This document shows positions 8,996 to 17,918 of a DNA stretch of 64,000 bases, piece by piece. The notes beneath the pieces are model-generated. The model was not told the origin of the DNA, did not search any database, and saw nothing but the letters and a program-made list of their open reading frames with translations. The position numbers were made by a program, and so were the translations under genes. The stretch spans positions 23,758-87,757 of the forward strand of contig CAJNDD010000006.1 of assembly GCA_905221435.1 (NCBI GenBank), in the 5' to 3' direction. The stretch is from a bacterium (lineage in GTDB: Bacteria; Bacillota; Bacilli; Lactobacillales; Streptococcaceae). Numbering within the stretch: position 1 is the first letter of the stretch; every line of letters starts with the position of its first letter.

Positions 8996-9020
8996 AAAAA
9001 ACCAGCACTAGGCGCTGGTT
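8996..9020 (-). terminator. intrinsic terminator
   Basis: On the minus strand ACCAGC-GCCTAGT-GCTGGT is followed by TTTTT. It lies 11 bases after the stop of the minus-strand gene at 9031-9450. Confidence 0.75.
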
Positions 9021-9030
9021 GATGTCGAAT

Positions 9031-9450
9031 TTAGGAGCTGCCATTACTTACAGTTGTCTCGGTCTCACTTGTTGGGGTATTTGGTGAGGAAGTATCTTTT
9101 TGTTCAATTTTGGATGAGCTGTCCTCCTTTATTTTCTCCTCTTTGCTACTAGAAGTAGAAGGTTGAGTTTCCTCTTTTTGCGGTGTGTCTTGGTTTGGAG
9201 TTTGCTTTTGCGTAGGGCTATTTGTATCTGTAGGGGATTCCTTTTGAATCTCCTTGACAACAGTTGTTTGAGTTGTCGTCGGTTCTTTCTTGTTGTTTTT
9301 GTTATTATCCATGGCGTTCATGATGGTAATAGTAGCGGTGATGAGACCAAGGATACTACCGATGGTAGCAATCGTTTTTTGAAAGACAGTAAATCCCTTT
9401 TTGATGTGTTCTGTTTTTGATTTATTAGAAGTTCTACGATAGTTAGACAT
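9031..9450 (-). CDS. membrane-anchored Ser/Thr/Glu/Lys-rich protein, unknown function
   Basis: A 139-residue protein with a basic N terminus, one hydrophobic segment at about residues 25-46 (TIATIGSILGLITATITIM), and a low-complexity tail rich in T, S, E, K, Q and P. The layout predicts a short cytoplasmic head, one membrane helix and a disordered extracellular or wall-spanning tail. It has no LPxTG motif and no cysteine. GGAGAGTATC precedes the ATG. It matches no enzyme family I know; similar short proteins recur in mitis-group genomes with no assigned role. It is monocistronic with its own terminator. Confidence 0.7.
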   Translation of the reverse strand: MSNYRRTSNKSKTEHIKKGFTVFQKTIATIGSILGLITATITIMNAMDNNKNNKKEPTTTQTTVVKEIQKESPTDTNSPTQKQTPNQDTPQKEETQPSTSSSKEEKIKEDSSSKIEQKDTSSPNTPTSETETTVSNGSS

Positions 9451-9526
9451 GATACTCTCCTTTAATTATGATTTATTATACCTCATTTCTTTAAAAAAAT
9501 CTTAAAAAAAGAGAAACCTCCCTTTC

Positions 9527-9555
9527 TTGTCGCAGGTCTCTTTTCGTGATACAAT
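9527..9555 (+). promoter_or_regulatory. iscS-thiI promoter
   Basis: Candidate -35 TTGTCG (9527-9532), 17-bp spacer, and -10 TACAAT (9550-9555) with an extended TGA in front, 33 bases before the iscS ATG. Confidence 0.55.
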
Positions 9556-9587
9556 AGAAGGAGTGATTTTAGAAAGCGTGAGAAAAC

Positions 9588-10730
9588 ATGATCTACTTTG
9601 ATAATTCGGCGACAACCAAGCCTTATCCTGAAGCACTTGAAACATACATGCAGGTCGCTTCAAAAATTGTAGGAAATCCATCTAGTCTCCATCGTTTGGG
9701 CGACCAAGCAACACGAATTTTAGATGCTTCCCGGCAGCAAATTGCAGATTTGATTGGGAAGAAGAGTGATGAAATCTTCTTTACCTCAGGTGGTACAGAA
9801 GGAGATAACTGGGTCATCAAGGGGGTGGCCTTTGAAAAAGCCCAGTTTGGCAAGCACATCATTGTGTCAGCTATTGAACATCCAGCAGTCAAGGAGTCAG
9901 CCCTCTGGCTGAAAGGTCAGGGTTTTGAGATAGATTTTGCTCCAGTTGATAGCAGAGGATTTGTGGATGTTGAAGCGTTAGCAGATTTGATACGTCCTGA
10001 TACGACTCTCGTCTCCATCATGGCAGTTAACAACGAAATTGGCTCTATCCAGCCTATTGAGGCTATTTCGAAACTGTTAGTAGATAAGCCAACTATTTCC
10101 TTCCATGTTGATGCAGTTCAGGCACTCGCTAAGATTCCGACTGAAAACTATCTGACAGATCGAGTGGATTTCGCGACCTTTTCGAGTCATAAGTTTCATG
10201 GTGTCCGAGGTGTTGGCTTTGTCTATATCAAGTCTGGTAAGAAAATTACGCCTCTTTTGACAGGTGGTGGTCAAGAGCACGATTATCGCTCGACAACTGA
10301 AAATGTGGCAGGGATTGCAGCGACAGCCAAGGCCCTCCGTTTGTCTATGGAAAAATTAGATATCTTTGCTAGTAAGACAGGGCAGATGAGATCAGTCATT
10401 CGCCAAGCCCTTCTGGATTATCCAGATATTTTTGTCTTTTCAGACGAGGAAGACTTTGCCCCTCATATCCTGACTTTTGGGATTAAGGGTGTTCGTGGAG
10501 AAGTCATCGTTCACGCCTTTGAAGACTATGATATTTTCATTTCCACAACCTCGGCTTGTTCATCCAAGGCAGGGAAACCTGCAGGGACCTTGATTGCTAT
10601 GGGAGTGGACAAGGAGAAGGCCCAGTCAGCTGTGCGTCTAAGTCTGGACCTGGAAAATGATATGAGTCAGGTCGAGCAGTTTTTGACCAAGCTAAAATTA
10701 ATTTACAATCAAACTAGAAAAGTAAGATAG
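9588..10730 (+). CDS. iscS: cysteine desulfurase, NifS/IscS type
   Basis: A 380-residue PLP enzyme that takes sulfur from L-cysteine as an enzyme persulfide. [14 protein letters not shown] opens the protein. The PLP lysine is in [13 protein letters not shown] at about residue 205, and the catalytic cysteine is in [15 protein letters not shown] at about residue 325. thiI follows after 8 bases, so the persulfide is probably passed to ThiI for 4-thiouridine in tRNA and possibly thiamine thiazole. It is not next to suf genes, so a dedicated tRNA-thiolation role (NifZ-like, as in Bacillus) is more likely than general Fe-S assembly. Confidence 0.9.
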   Translation: MIYFDNSATTKPYPEALETYMQVASKIVGNPSSLHRLGDQATRILDASRQQIADLIGKKSDEIFFTSGGTEGDNWVIKGVAFEKAQFGKHIIVSAIEHPAVKESALWLKGQGFEIDFAPVDSRGFVDVEALADLIRPDTTLVSIMAVNNEIGSIQPIEAISKLLVDKPTISFHVDAVQALAKIPTENYLTDRVDFATFSSHKFHGVRGVGFVYIKSGKKITPLLTGGGQEHDYRSTTENVAGIAATAKALRLSMEKLDIFASKTGQMRSVIRQALLDYPDIFVFSDEEDFAPHILTFGIKGVRGEVIVHAFEDYDIFISTTSACSSKAGKPAGTLIAMGVDKEKAQSAVRLSLDLENDMSQVEQFLTKLKLIYNQTRKVR

Positions 10731-10738
10731 GAGCATTC

Positions 10739-11953
10739 ATGCAGTATTCAGAAATTATGATTCGCTACGGAGAGTTGTCAACCAAGGGCAAAAACCGCAT
10801 GCGTTTCATCAATAAACTTCGCAATAACATTTCGGACGTCTTGTCCATCTATCCCCAAGTTAAGGTAATCGCTGATCGCGACCGTGCTCACGCTTACCTC
10901 AATGGAGCCGACTATACAGCGGTTGCAGAATCTCTCAAACAAGTCTTCGGGATTCAAAATTTTTCTCCAGTATATAAGGTTGAAAAGTCTGTAGAAGTTC
11001 TGAAGTCTGCTGTCCAAGAGATTATGAAGGAAATCTACAAGGAAGGTATGACCTTTAAAATCTCTAGTAAGCGTAGCGACCACAACTTTGAACTCGACAG
11101 TCGTGAACTCAATCAAACGCTTGGCGGAGCTGTATTCGAAGCTATTCCAAATGTCCAAGCTCAAATGAAAAATCCCGATATCAATCTTCAGGTGGAGATT
11201 CGTGAAGAGGCGGCTTATCTTTCCTATGAAACCATTCGTGGAGCAGGTGGCTTGCCTGTGGGGACTTCTGGTAAGGGCATGCTCATGTTGTCAGGGGGGA
11301 TTGACTCGCCTGTAGCAGGTTATCTAGCACTTAAACGTGGAGTAGATATTGAGGCCGTTCACTTTGCCAGCCCACCATACACTAGCCCTGGAGCTCTCAA
11401 GAAGGCCCAAGATTTGACTCGTAAATTGACCAAGTTTGGTGGCAATATCCACTTTATCGAAGTGCCTTTCACTGAGATTCAAGAGGAAATCAAAGCCAAG
11501 GCGCCAGAAGCCTACCTCATGACCTTGACCCGTCGTTTTATGATGCGCATTACCGACCGTATTCGTGAGGTACGAAATGGTTTGGTTATCATCAATGGGG
11601 AAAGTCTTGGTCAAGTAGCTAGCCAGACCTTGGAAAGCATGCAGGCTATCAACGCTGTGACCAACACTCCCATCATCCGTCCTGTGGTTACTATGGACAA
11701 GTTGGAAATCATTGACATCGCTCAGGAAATCGATACCTTTGATATTTCTATCCAACCGTTTGAGGACTGCTGTACTATTTTTGCGCCTGACCGTCCTAAG
11801 ACTAATCCTAAGATTAAGAATGCTGAGCAGTATGAAGCACGCATGGATGTTGAAGGCTTGGTTGAGCGAGCAGTGGCAGGGATTATGATTACTGAGATTA
11901 CACCTCAAGCTAAAAAAGATGAAGTCGATAACTTGATTGACAATCTCCTCTAA
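10739..11953 (+). CDS. thiI: tRNA 4-thiouridine synthase ThiI (no rhodanese domain)
   Basis: A 404-residue ThiI: ferredoxin-like N-terminal domain, THUMP domain (about 60-165), then a PP-loop ATPase with the motif [16 protein letters not shown] at about 180-195. It adenylates U8 of tRNA and inserts sulfur. E. coli ThiI is about 80 residues longer because of a C-terminal rhodanese domain carrying the persulfide cysteine; that domain is absent here, as in Bacillus ThiI. A DCC pair in [12 protein letters not shown] at about 344 is a candidate site for sulfur handling. GGAGCATTC precedes the ATG, and the gene is co-transcribed with iscS. Confidence 0.92.
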   Translation: MQYSEIMIRYGELSTKGKNRMRFINKLRNNISDVLSIYPQVKVIADRDRAHAYLNGADYTAVAESLKQVFGIQNFSPVYKVEKSVEVLKSAVQEIMKEIYKEGMTFKISSKRSDHNFELDSRELNQTLGGAVFEAIPNVQAQMKNPDINLQVEIREEAAYLSYETIRGAGGLPVGTSGKGMLMLSGGIDSPVAGYLALKRGVDIEAVHFASPPYTSPGALKKAQDLTRKLTKFGGNIHFIEVPFTEIQEEIKAKAPEAYLMTLTRRFMMRITDRIREVRNGLVIINGESLGQVASQTLESMQAINAVTNTPIIRPVVTMDKLEIIDIAQEIDTFDISIQPFEDCCTIFAPDRPKTNPKIKNAEQYEARMDVEGLVERAVAGIMITEITPQAKKDEVDNLIDNLL

Positions 11954-12089
11954 TCAGAAAATCCAGAAGAATTCAGAAAAACAAATGAAAAAAGTTAGTT
12001 ATTTATCCTTAAAATGGACATTTACTGACTTTTTTTCTATTTTTATGGTATAATGAGATAAAATTTTGAATATAGAGAGTTTTCTGACA

Positions 12090-12914
12090 ATGAATCATTC
12101 CTACTTTTACTTAAAAATGAAAGAACACAAACTCAAGGTGCCTTATACTGGAAAAGAGCGTCGTGTGCGTGTTCTTCTGCCTAAGGACTATGAGAAGGAC
12201 ACCGACCGTTTTTATCCTGTAGTTTACTTTCATGACGGGCAAAATGTCTTTTACAGCAAGGAGTCTTATATTGGACACTCATGGAAGATCATTCCGGCTA
12301 TTAAACGAAATCCTGACATCAGTCGTATGATTGTCGTTGCTATAGATAATGACGGCATGGGGCGGATGAATGAGTATGCGGCTTGGAAGTTTCAAGAATC
12401 TCCTATTCCAGGTCAGCAGTTTGGCGGTAAGGGTGTGGAGTATGCCGAGTTTGTCATGGAGGTGGTCAAGCCTTTTATCGATGAAACCTATCGTACCAAA
12501 GCTGATCGTCAGCACACGGCTATGATTGGTTCGTCACTAGGAGGCAATATTACTCAGTTTATCGGACTAGAGTACCAAGACCGAATTGGTTGTCTAGGTG
12601 TCTTTTCATCTGCCAACTGGCTCCACCAAGAAGCCTTTAACCGCTATATCGAGCGCAAGAAATTGTCGCCTGAACAGCGCATTTTCATCTATGTAGGAAC
12701 AGAAGAAGCAGATGATACGGACAAGACCCTGATGGCTGGCAATATCAAGCAAGCCTATATCGACTCATCGCTTCGCTATTACCGTGATTTGATTGCGGGT
12801 GGAGTAGGCTTGGATAATCTTGTCTTTAAAGTTCAGTCTGGAGCCATCCATAGTGAGATTCCATGGTCGGAAAATTTACCAGACTGTCTCCGATTTTTTG
12901 CAGAGAAATGGTAA
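12090..12914 (+). CDS. putative esterase (PF00756-type alpha/beta hydrolase)
   Basis: A 274-residue alpha/beta hydrolase. Landmarks are VVYFHDGQNVF near the N terminus, the nucleophile elbow GSSLGG at about residue 150 and a late His in SGAIHSEIPWSE. No signal peptide is present, so it is cytoplasmic. TATAAT at about 12050 lies too close to the in-frame TTG at 12066, so ATG 12090 with AGAGAG upstream is preferred; ATG 12117 is also possible. It is followed after 20 bases by a second esterase and then an ATP-grasp enzyme, all on one transcript. The substrate is unknown; the context suggests an ester, thioester or peptide product of the ATP-grasp enzyme. Confidence 0.75.
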   Translation: MNHSYFYLKMKEHKLKVPYTGKERRVRVLLPKDYEKDTDRFYPVVYFHDGQNVFYSKESYIGHSWKIIPAIKRNPDISRMIVVAIDNDGMGRMNEYAAWKFQESPIPGQQFGGKGVEYAEFVMEVVKPFIDETYRTKADRQHTAMIGSSLGGNITQFIGLEYQDRIGCLGVFSSANWLHQEAFNRYIERKKLSPEQRIFIYVGTEEADDTDKTLMAGNIKQAYIDSSLRYYRDLIAGGVGLDNLVFKVQSGAIHSEIPWSENLPDCLRFFAEKW

Positions 12915-12934
12915 GTTAAGAAAGGAGAAAGCCA

Positions 12935-13675
12935 ATGCATATTGAAAACCTCAGCCACTGGAGTGGCAATCTTAATCGTGAAATGTACCTCAACCGTTAT
13001 GGACATGCTGGGATTCCAGTTGTGGTTTTTGCTTCATCTGGAGGTAGTCACAACGAATACTATGATTTTGGCATGATTGATGCCTGTGCTTCCTTTATCG
13101 AGGAAGGGCGTGTCCAGTTCTTCACTCTATCCAGTGTGGACAGTGATAGCTGGTTGGCCACTTGGAAAAACGGTCACGACCAAGCAGAGATGCATCGTGC
13201 CTACGAACGCTACGTGATTGAGGAGGCCATTCCTTTTATCAAGCATAAGACAGGTTGGTTTGACGGTATGATGACAACGGGTTGCTCAATGGGGGCCTAC
13301 CATGCACTCAATTTCTTCCTTCAGCATCCAGATGTCTTTACCAAGGTGATTTCCCTCAGTGGTGTTTACGACGCACGTTTCTTCGTTGGAGATTACTACA
13401 ATGATGATGCTATTTACCAGAACTCGCCTGTAGATTATATCTGGAATCAAAACGACGGATGGTTTATCGATCGTTACCGTCAGGCAGAAATCGTCGTCTG
13501 TACGGGACTTGGTGCCTGGGAACAAGACGGTCTACCATCTTTCTACAAGCTTAAAGAAGCCTTTGACCAGAAACAAATTCCAGCCTGGTTTGCTGAATGG
13601 GGACACGATGTCGCCCACGACTGGGAATGGTGGCGTAAACAAATGCCCTATTTTCTTGGACACCTGTATCTATAA
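12935..13675 (+). CDS. putative esterase, second gene of ATP-grasp operon
   Basis: A 246-residue alpha/beta hydrolase of the same esterase family as the gene before it, but clearly divergent. Nucleophile elbow GCSMGAYHALNFF at about residue 113; a late His in EWGHDVAHDWEWWRKQMP is the likely catalytic His. AAGAAAGGAGAAAGCC gives a strong ribosome site. It ends 12 bases before the ATP-grasp start. Two esterases of one family next to an ATP-grasp ligase suggest sequential steps on one small molecule or peptide, but no product can be named. Confidence 0.75.
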   Translation: MHIENLSHWSGNLNREMYLNRYGHAGIPVVVFASSGGSHNEYYDFGMIDACASFIEEGRVQFFTLSSVDSDSWLATWKNGHDQAEMHRAYERYVIEEAIPFIKHKTGWFDGMMTTGCSMGAYHALNFFLQHPDVFTKVISLSGVYDARFFVGDYYNDDAIYQNSPVDYIWNQNDGWFIDRYRQAEIVVCTGLGAWEQDGLPSFYKLKEAFDQKQIPAWFAEWGHDVAHDWEWWRKQMPYFLGHLYL

Positions 13676-13687
13676 AAGGAGTTGCCT

Positions 13688-14854
13688 ATGAATTACCTTG
13701 TTATTTCTCCCTACTATCCGCAAAACTTTCAACAGTTTACAATCGAGTTAGCTAATAAAGGCATCACAGTTTTGGGAATTGGTCAGGAGCCTTACGAACA
13801 ACTAGATGAACCTTTGCGCAATAGCCTAACCGAGTATTTCCGTGTAGACAATCTTGAGAATATAGACGAAGTCAAACGTGCAGTTGCCTTTCTTTTCTAC
13901 AAACATGGACCAATCGACCGCATCGAGTCCCACAATGAATACTGGCTTGAGCTGGACGCAGCCCTTCGTGAGCAATTTAATGTCTTTGGTGCCAAACCAG
14001 AAGATCTCAAAAAGACCAAATATAAGTCTGAGATGAAGAAACTTTTCCAAAAAGCGGGTGTCCCTGTGGTACCTGGAGCTGTTATCCAAACGGAAGCAGA
14101 TGTGGATAAAGCTGTGAAAGAAATCGGTCTACCAATGATTGCCAAACCTGATAACGGAGTGGGAGCGGCAGCAACCTTTAAGCTTGAGACAGAAGACGAT
14201 ATCCATCACTTCAAACAAGAATGGGACCATTCAACCGTTTATTTCTTTGAAAAATTTGTCACTTCTAGCGAAATCTGTACCTTTGACGGGCTTGTGGATA
14301 AGGATGGCAACATCGTCTTTTCAACGACTTTTGATTACGCCCATACACCACTTGATCTCATGATTTATAAGATGGACAATTCCTACTATGTGCTTAAGGA
14401 TATGGATCCCAAACTGCGCAAGTATGGTGAGGCCATTGTCAAGGAATTTGGTATGAAAGAACGCTTTTTCCATATCGAGTTCTTTCGTGACGGGGACGAC
14501 TACATTGCCATTGAGTACAATAATCGTCCTGCAGGCGGGTTTACCATTGATGTTTATAACTTTGCTCATTCCTTGGATCTCTACCGAGGCTATGCGGCTA
14601 TCGTCGCGGGAGAAGAGTTCCCTGCATCAGAGTTTGAGCCCCAGTATTGTTTAGCTACATCACGTCGTGCCAATGCTAACTATGTTTATTCAGAAGAGGA
14701 CTTGCTTGCCAAATACAGCCAGCAATTCAAAGTCAAGAAAATCATGCCAGCAGCCTTCGCAGAGCTGCAAGGTAACTACCTTTATATGCTGACCACTCCG
14801 AGCCGCCAAGAGATGGAGCAGATGATTGCAGATTTTGGTCAGCGCCAAGAGTAA
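13688..14854 (+). CDS. ATP-grasp domain ligase
   Basis: A 388-residue ATP-grasp enzyme (carbamoyl-phosphate-synthase/biotin-carboxylase-like). An N-terminal pre-ATP-grasp domain is followed by the ATP-binding segment VVPGAVIQTEADVDKAVKEIG, IAKPDNGVGAAATF (glycine-rich loop, about 155-168) and the metal-binding IEFFRDGDDYIAIEYNNRPAGG (about 265-287, with conserved Glu and Asn). Such enzymes join a carboxylate to an amine, thiol or other nucleophile. AAGGAG at 13676-13681 fixes ATG 13688 over a TTG at 13682. It is the third gene of the esterase-esterase-ligase operon; substrates are unknown. Confidence 0.8.
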   Translation: MNYLVISPYYPQNFQQFTIELANKGITVLGIGQEPYEQLDEPLRNSLTEYFRVDNLENIDEVKRAVAFLFYKHGPIDRIESHNEYWLELDAALREQFNVFGAKPEDLKKTKYKSEMKKLFQKAGVPVVPGAVIQTEADVDKAVKEIGLPMIAKPDNGVGAAATFKLETEDDIHHFKQEWDHSTVYFFEKFVTSSEICTFDGLVDKDGNIVFSTTFDYAHTPLDLMIYKMDNSYYVLKDMDPKLRKYGEAIVKEFGMKERFFHIEFFRDGDDYIAIEYNNRPAGGFTIDVYNFAHSLDLYRGYAAIVAGEEFPASEFEPQYCLATSRRANANYVYSEEDLLAKYSQQFKVKKIMPAAFAELQGNYLYMLTTPSRQEMEQMIADFGQRQE

Positions 14855-14855
14855 C

Positions 14856-14894
14856 GAAAAGGATGAAAGGAGTTTGACTTCTTTTGTCCTTTTC
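14856..14894 (+). terminator. probable intrinsic terminator
   Basis: GAAAAGGA(TG)AAAGGAGT pairs with ACTTCTTTTGTCCTTTTC around a short TTG loop just after the ATP-grasp stop. The stem is long but interrupted, and its 3' arm doubles as the T-rich tract. Confidence 0.55.
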
Positions 14895-14908
14895 TTAAAG
14901 ATAAGCTA

Positions 14909-14974
14909 AGTAAAGCGTTTTCCAGAGATTCTTTTAGAAAAGATATTGCTAAAAGTCCTAAAAATTGATAGAAT
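14909..14974 (+). promoter_or_regulatory. aquaporin promoter with possible cre site
   Basis: -35 TTGCTA (14946-14951), 17-bp spacer, -10 TAGAAT (14969-14974) with extended TGA. About 20 bp upstream, AGTAAAGCGTTTTCCA (14909-14924) resembles a catabolite-responsive element around an AGCGTTTTC core but does not match at every position. The promoter call is firmer than the cre call. Confidence 0.5.
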
Positions 14975-15011
14975 AAGGACTGTCTAAAAAAATTTAAGGA
15001 GAATCTATCAA

Positions 15012-15917
15012 ATGGATTTTACATGGGCTATTAAATATGCCACAGAATTCTTGGGAACTGCTATTTTGATCATTCTTGGTAATGGTGCAGTTGCTAACGT
15101 TGAACTTAAAGGTACGAAAGGTCACCAAAGTGGCTGGCTCGTTATCGCTGTTGGTTATGGTATGGGGGTTATGATCCCAGCCTTGATGTTTGGTAATGTA
15201 TCTGGTAACCACATCAACCCAGCTTTCACTCTTGGACTTGCTGTTAGCGGACTTTTCTCTTGGGATCAAGTACCGTTTTACATCCTTGCGCAAGTTTTGG
15301 GAGCAATCTTTGGTCAAGCTTTAGTTGTGGCGACTCACCGTCCTTACTACTTGAAAACAGAAAACCCTAACAATATCTTGGGTACCTTCTCAACGATTTC
15401 AAGCATCGACCACGGTACAAAAGAATCACGTTTCGCAGCAACGATTAATGGTTTCCTCAATGAGTTTGTAGGTTCATTTGTTCTTTTCTTTGCAGCACTT
15501 GGTTTGACTAAAAACTTCTTTGGTGCTGAATTGGTTGCGAAAGCTCAAGCTGTGATTAATGATCAAGTAGCTCAAGCAGCTGCACAAGGGACAACAATCC
15601 CTCAAGAACAAGTAACAGCAGCACTTGAGCAAGCAAAAAATTCGGCTGCTCCATTCTTAGCACCTGGACTTGGAATTGGGCACTTGGCACTTGGTTTCCT
15701 AGTGATGGCCTTGGTAACTTCACTTGGTGGACCTACTGGACCTGGTTTGAACCCAGCTCGTGACTTTGGACCACGTCTTCTTCACGAACTCCTTCCAAAA
15801 TCAGTTCTTGGTCAACACAAGGGTGATTCAAAATGGTGGTATGCTTGGGTTCCAGTTGTAGCTCCAATCGCAGCTGGTATTGCAGCAGTAGCACTATTCA
15901 AACTACTTTACCTATAA
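15012..15917 (+). CDS. MIP family channel (aquaporin / glycerol facilitator)
   Basis: A 301-residue major intrinsic protein with six membrane helices and two half-helix NPA motifs: HINPAFTLGLAVSG (about residue 67) and GLNPARDFGPRL (about residue 248). The Asp after NPAR is typical of glycerol-conducting members (GlpF, lactococcal Gla). An unusual hydrophilic insert rich in Ala, Gln and Val (about 170-215, including VINDQVAQAAAQGT) lies between helices 4 and 5. AAGGAGAATCTATC precedes the ATG. It is monocistronic, with its own promoter and a shared terminator downstream. Confidence 0.88.
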   Translation: MDFTWAIKYATEFLGTAILIILGNGAVANVELKGTKGHQSGWLVIAVGYGMGVMIPALMFGNVSGNHINPAFTLGLAVSGLFSWDQVPFYILAQVLGAIFGQALVVATHRPYYLKTENPNNILGTFSTISSIDHGTKESRFAATINGFLNEFVGSFVLFFAALGLTKNFFGAELVAKAQAVINDQVAQAAAQGTTIPQEQVTAALEQAKNSAAPFLAPGLGIGHLALGFLVMALVTSLGGPTGPGLNPARDFGPRLLHELLPKSVLGQHKGDSKWWYAWVPVVAPIAAGIAAVALFKLLYL

Positions 15918-15940
15918 ATAATAGAAATTATATAATTACA

Positions 15941-15969
15941 AAAGAGCAGTTGAGATGAAACTGCTCTTT
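15941..15969. terminator. bidirectional intrinsic terminator
   Basis: AAAGAGCAGTT and AACTGCTCTTT form an 11-bp stem between the convergent aquaporin and alanine dehydrogenase genes. Confidence 0.85.
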
Positions 15970-15993
15970 ACTTTATCTAACTAATAATTATTA

Positions 15994-17106
15994 TTAAACC
16001 AGTTCGTCGATAGAAGTGTGATCCTTATCTAGGCCTTGAGCCACTGGAAGACTAGTCAAGTAACCTTGATAAGTTGTAACTCCTTCACGCAAACCTTGGT
16101 CTTCAGTGACTGCTTTTTGGAATCCCTTGTCAGCTAAAGCTTCGATATAAGGGAGAGTGACATTGGTTAGGGCGATGGTTGAAGTACGAGCAACCGCGCC
16201 AGGGATATTGGCGACAGCATAGTGTAGCACCCCGTGTTTTTCATAGACGGGTTCATCATGTGTTGTCACACGATCAGCTGTTGCGATAACACCACCTTGG
16301 TCAACGGCAACGTCAACGATGACAGATCCTGGACGCATTTGTTTGACCATCTCATCTGTCACCAGTTTTGGAGCCTTAGCACCAGGGATGAGAACGGCTC
16401 CAATCACCACATCAGCGTCTTTCACACTTGCTTCGATGTTGAATGAATTGGACATAAGAGTCTGGATTTGGTTTCCAAAGACCTCTTCTAGGACTGAGAG
16501 ACGTTTGGCACTGATATCAAGAATGGTCACTTGAGCACCGAGTCCCAAGGCGATGCGGGCAGCATGTGTACCAACGACACCGCCACCGATGATGGTTACT
16601 TTTCCTTTTGGAACACCCGGTACACCACCAAGTAGGACACCAGAACCACCAGCTTGCTTAGTAAGGAAGTGGGCTCCGATTTGAACGGCCATACGACCAG
16701 CAACCTCACTCATAGGAACGAGGAGTGGTAGATGTCCTTGGCTGTCACGGACAGTCTCATAGGCAATTCCTGTCGTTTTTGCTGCTAGCATGGCATCTGC
16801 TAACTCTGGTGCAGCAGCCATGTGCAAGTAGGTGAAGAGGAGCAGGTCGTCGCGCAAGTACCCATATTCAGAACTTAAAGGTTCTTTTACTTTCACGACC
16901 AACTCGGCAGCCCAGGCTTCAGCAGCAGTAGCGACGATCTCAGCTCCTTGCTTTTGATAGTCCGCATCAGTAAATCCTGAACCAAGACCAGCATTTGTTT
17001 CGATGAGGACATGATGCCCACGGGTGATCAAACTGTGGACGCCAGCAGGAGTGAGGGCAACGCGGTTTTCATTATTTTTAATTTCTTTTGGAATTCCAAT
17101 TAACAT
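15994..17106 (-). CDS. ald: alanine dehydrogenase
   Basis: A 370-residue NAD-dependent alanine dehydrogenase that interconverts L-alanine and pyruvate plus ammonium. [20 protein letters not shown] is the substrate-domain opening, with Arg15; VVKVKEP holds the catalytic-region Lys; YLHMAA has the catalytic His at about residue 96; and the nucleotide fold reads [22 protein letters not shown] at about 168-190. The length fits the family. It is monocistronic. Its promoter carries a cre-like operator in the -35/-10 spacer, so repression by CcpA during growth on good sugars is expected. Confidence 0.93.
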   Translation of the reverse strand: MLIGIPKEIKNNENRVALTPAGVHSLITRGHHVLIETNAGLGSGFTDADYQKQGAEIVATAAEAWAAELVVKVKEPLSSEYGYLRDDLLLFTYLHMAAAPELADAMLAAKTTGIAYETVRDSQGHLPLLVPMSEVAGRMAVQIGAHFLTKQAGGSGVLLGGVPGVPKGKVTIIGGGVVGTHAARIALGLGAQVTILDISAKRLSVLEEVFGNQIQTLMSNSFNIEASVKDADVVIGAVLIPGAKAPKLVTDEMVKQMRPGSVIVDVAVDQGGVIATADRVTTHDEPVYEKHGVLHYAVANIPGAVARTSTIALTNVTLPYIEALADKGFQKAVTEDQGLREGVTTYQGYLTSLPVAQGLDKDHTSIDELV

Positions 17107-17184
17107 AGAGAGAATCTACCTTTCAATTGACGGGATTGTTTTAGTAATCACATTGTTTGCTTAACTAATAAATGCGATGATTTT

Positions 17185-17213
17185 ATTTTATATGAAACCG
17201 CTTCAAAAATCAA
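17185..17213 (-). promoter_or_regulatory. ald promoter with cre operator in the spacer
   Basis: Minus-strand -35 TTGATT (17208-17213), 17-bp spacer and -10 TAAAAT (17185-17190). The spacer contains ATGAAACCGCTTCAA on the plus strand (17192-17206), matching the cre consensus WTGNAANCGNWNNCA except at one position. A CcpA dimer there would block RNA polymerase. Confidence 0.65.
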
Positions 17214-17282
17214 GAAAAACTTGTTATCTAATTTCATTTATGCTATTCTAGTGAGAATCAAGCTCTAATGGAGGGAAACAGT

Positions 17283-17852
17283 ATGGAATCAATATTTGTG
17301 AAATTTGCCCAGTATCCATCTATAGAAACGAAGCGTTTATTGCTCCGACCTGTAACCTTGGACGATGCAGAAGCCATGTTTGAGTATGCTTCAGACAGAG
17401 AAAATACACGCTACACTTTTCCAACAAATCAAAGCTTAGAAGAAACTAAGAATAACATTGCTCAGTTTTACTTGGCTAATCCCTTGGGACGGTGGGGAAT
17501 CGAACTAAAAAGCACTGGTCAGTTTATTGGTACCATTGACTTGCACAAGATCGATACTGTTCTTAAGAAGGCAGCCATTGGCTACGTTATCAATAAAAAA
17601 TATTGGAATCAAGGATTGACGACAGAAGCTAATCGTGCCGTGATTGAACTGGCTTTTGAGAAGATTGGAATGAACAAGTTGACCGCTCTTCACGATAAAG
17701 ACAACCCCGCATCAGGAAAGGTCATGGAGAAATCAGGTATGCGTTTTTCCCACGAAGAACCCTATGCCAGAATGGATAATAAAGAACCAGGTCGAATTAT
17801 CACAAGGGTTCATTATGTCTTGACCAAGGAAGACTATTTTGCAAATAAGTGA
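17283..17852 (+). CDS. GNAT family N-acetyltransferase (RimJ/RimL-like)
   Basis: A 189-residue GNAT enzyme. ETKRLLLRPVTLDDAEAMFEY is the typical opening of the RimJ/RimL-like branch. The acetyl-CoA loop region reads IGYVINKKYWNQGLTTEANRAVIELAF (about 100-127), with a Q-G-L-T version of the usual QxxGxA/G motif. DNPASGKVMEKSGMRF is the conserved motif B asparagine region. ATG 17283 is chosen because GGAGGG lies 17270-17275; the ATG at 17268 lacks a ribosome site. The acceptor is unknown: ribosomal protein, another protein or a small molecule. Confidence 0.8.
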   Translation: MESIFVKFAQYPSIETKRLLLRPVTLDDAEAMFEYASDRENTRYTFPTNQSLEETKNNIAQFYLANPLGRWGIELKSTGQFIGTIDLHKIDTVLKKAAIGYVINKKYWNQGLTTEANRAVIELAFEKIGMNKLTALHDKDNPASGKVMEKSGMRFSHEEPYARMDNKEPGRIITRVHYVLTKEDYFANK

Positions 17853-17883
17853 GCAGTTGAAAAGATTTTTCAGCTGTTTTTTT
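17852..17883 (+). terminator. intrinsic terminator
   Basis: CAGTTGAAAA and TTTTTCAGCTG pair around a short loop and run into seven T residues. It isolates the acetyltransferase from the competence operon that follows. Confidence 0.75.
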
Positions 17884-17891
17884 CTTCCTCT

Positions 17892-17899
17892 TACGAATA
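17892..17899 (+). promoter_or_regulatory. combox (ComX/SigX promoter) for comEA-comEC
   Basis: TACGAATA, the exact core of the streptococcal late-competence box recognised by the alternative sigma factor ComX, lies 27 bases before the comEA ATG and follows a T-rich stretch as is usual. Confidence 0.9.
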
Positions 17900-17918
17900 A
17901 TTTAAGAGAGGAGAAAAA

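Noticed and set aside
9163-9420. Plus-strand open frame opposite the Ser/Thr-rich protein
   Set aside because: It is the complement of a low-complexity gene with good start and terminator on the other strand.
12078-12092. AGTTTTCTGACAATG as a CodY box at the start of the first esterase
   Set aside because: It matches the CodY consensus at 12 of 15 positions, but in AT-rich DNA this is weak, and it overlaps the start codon. No second box supports it.
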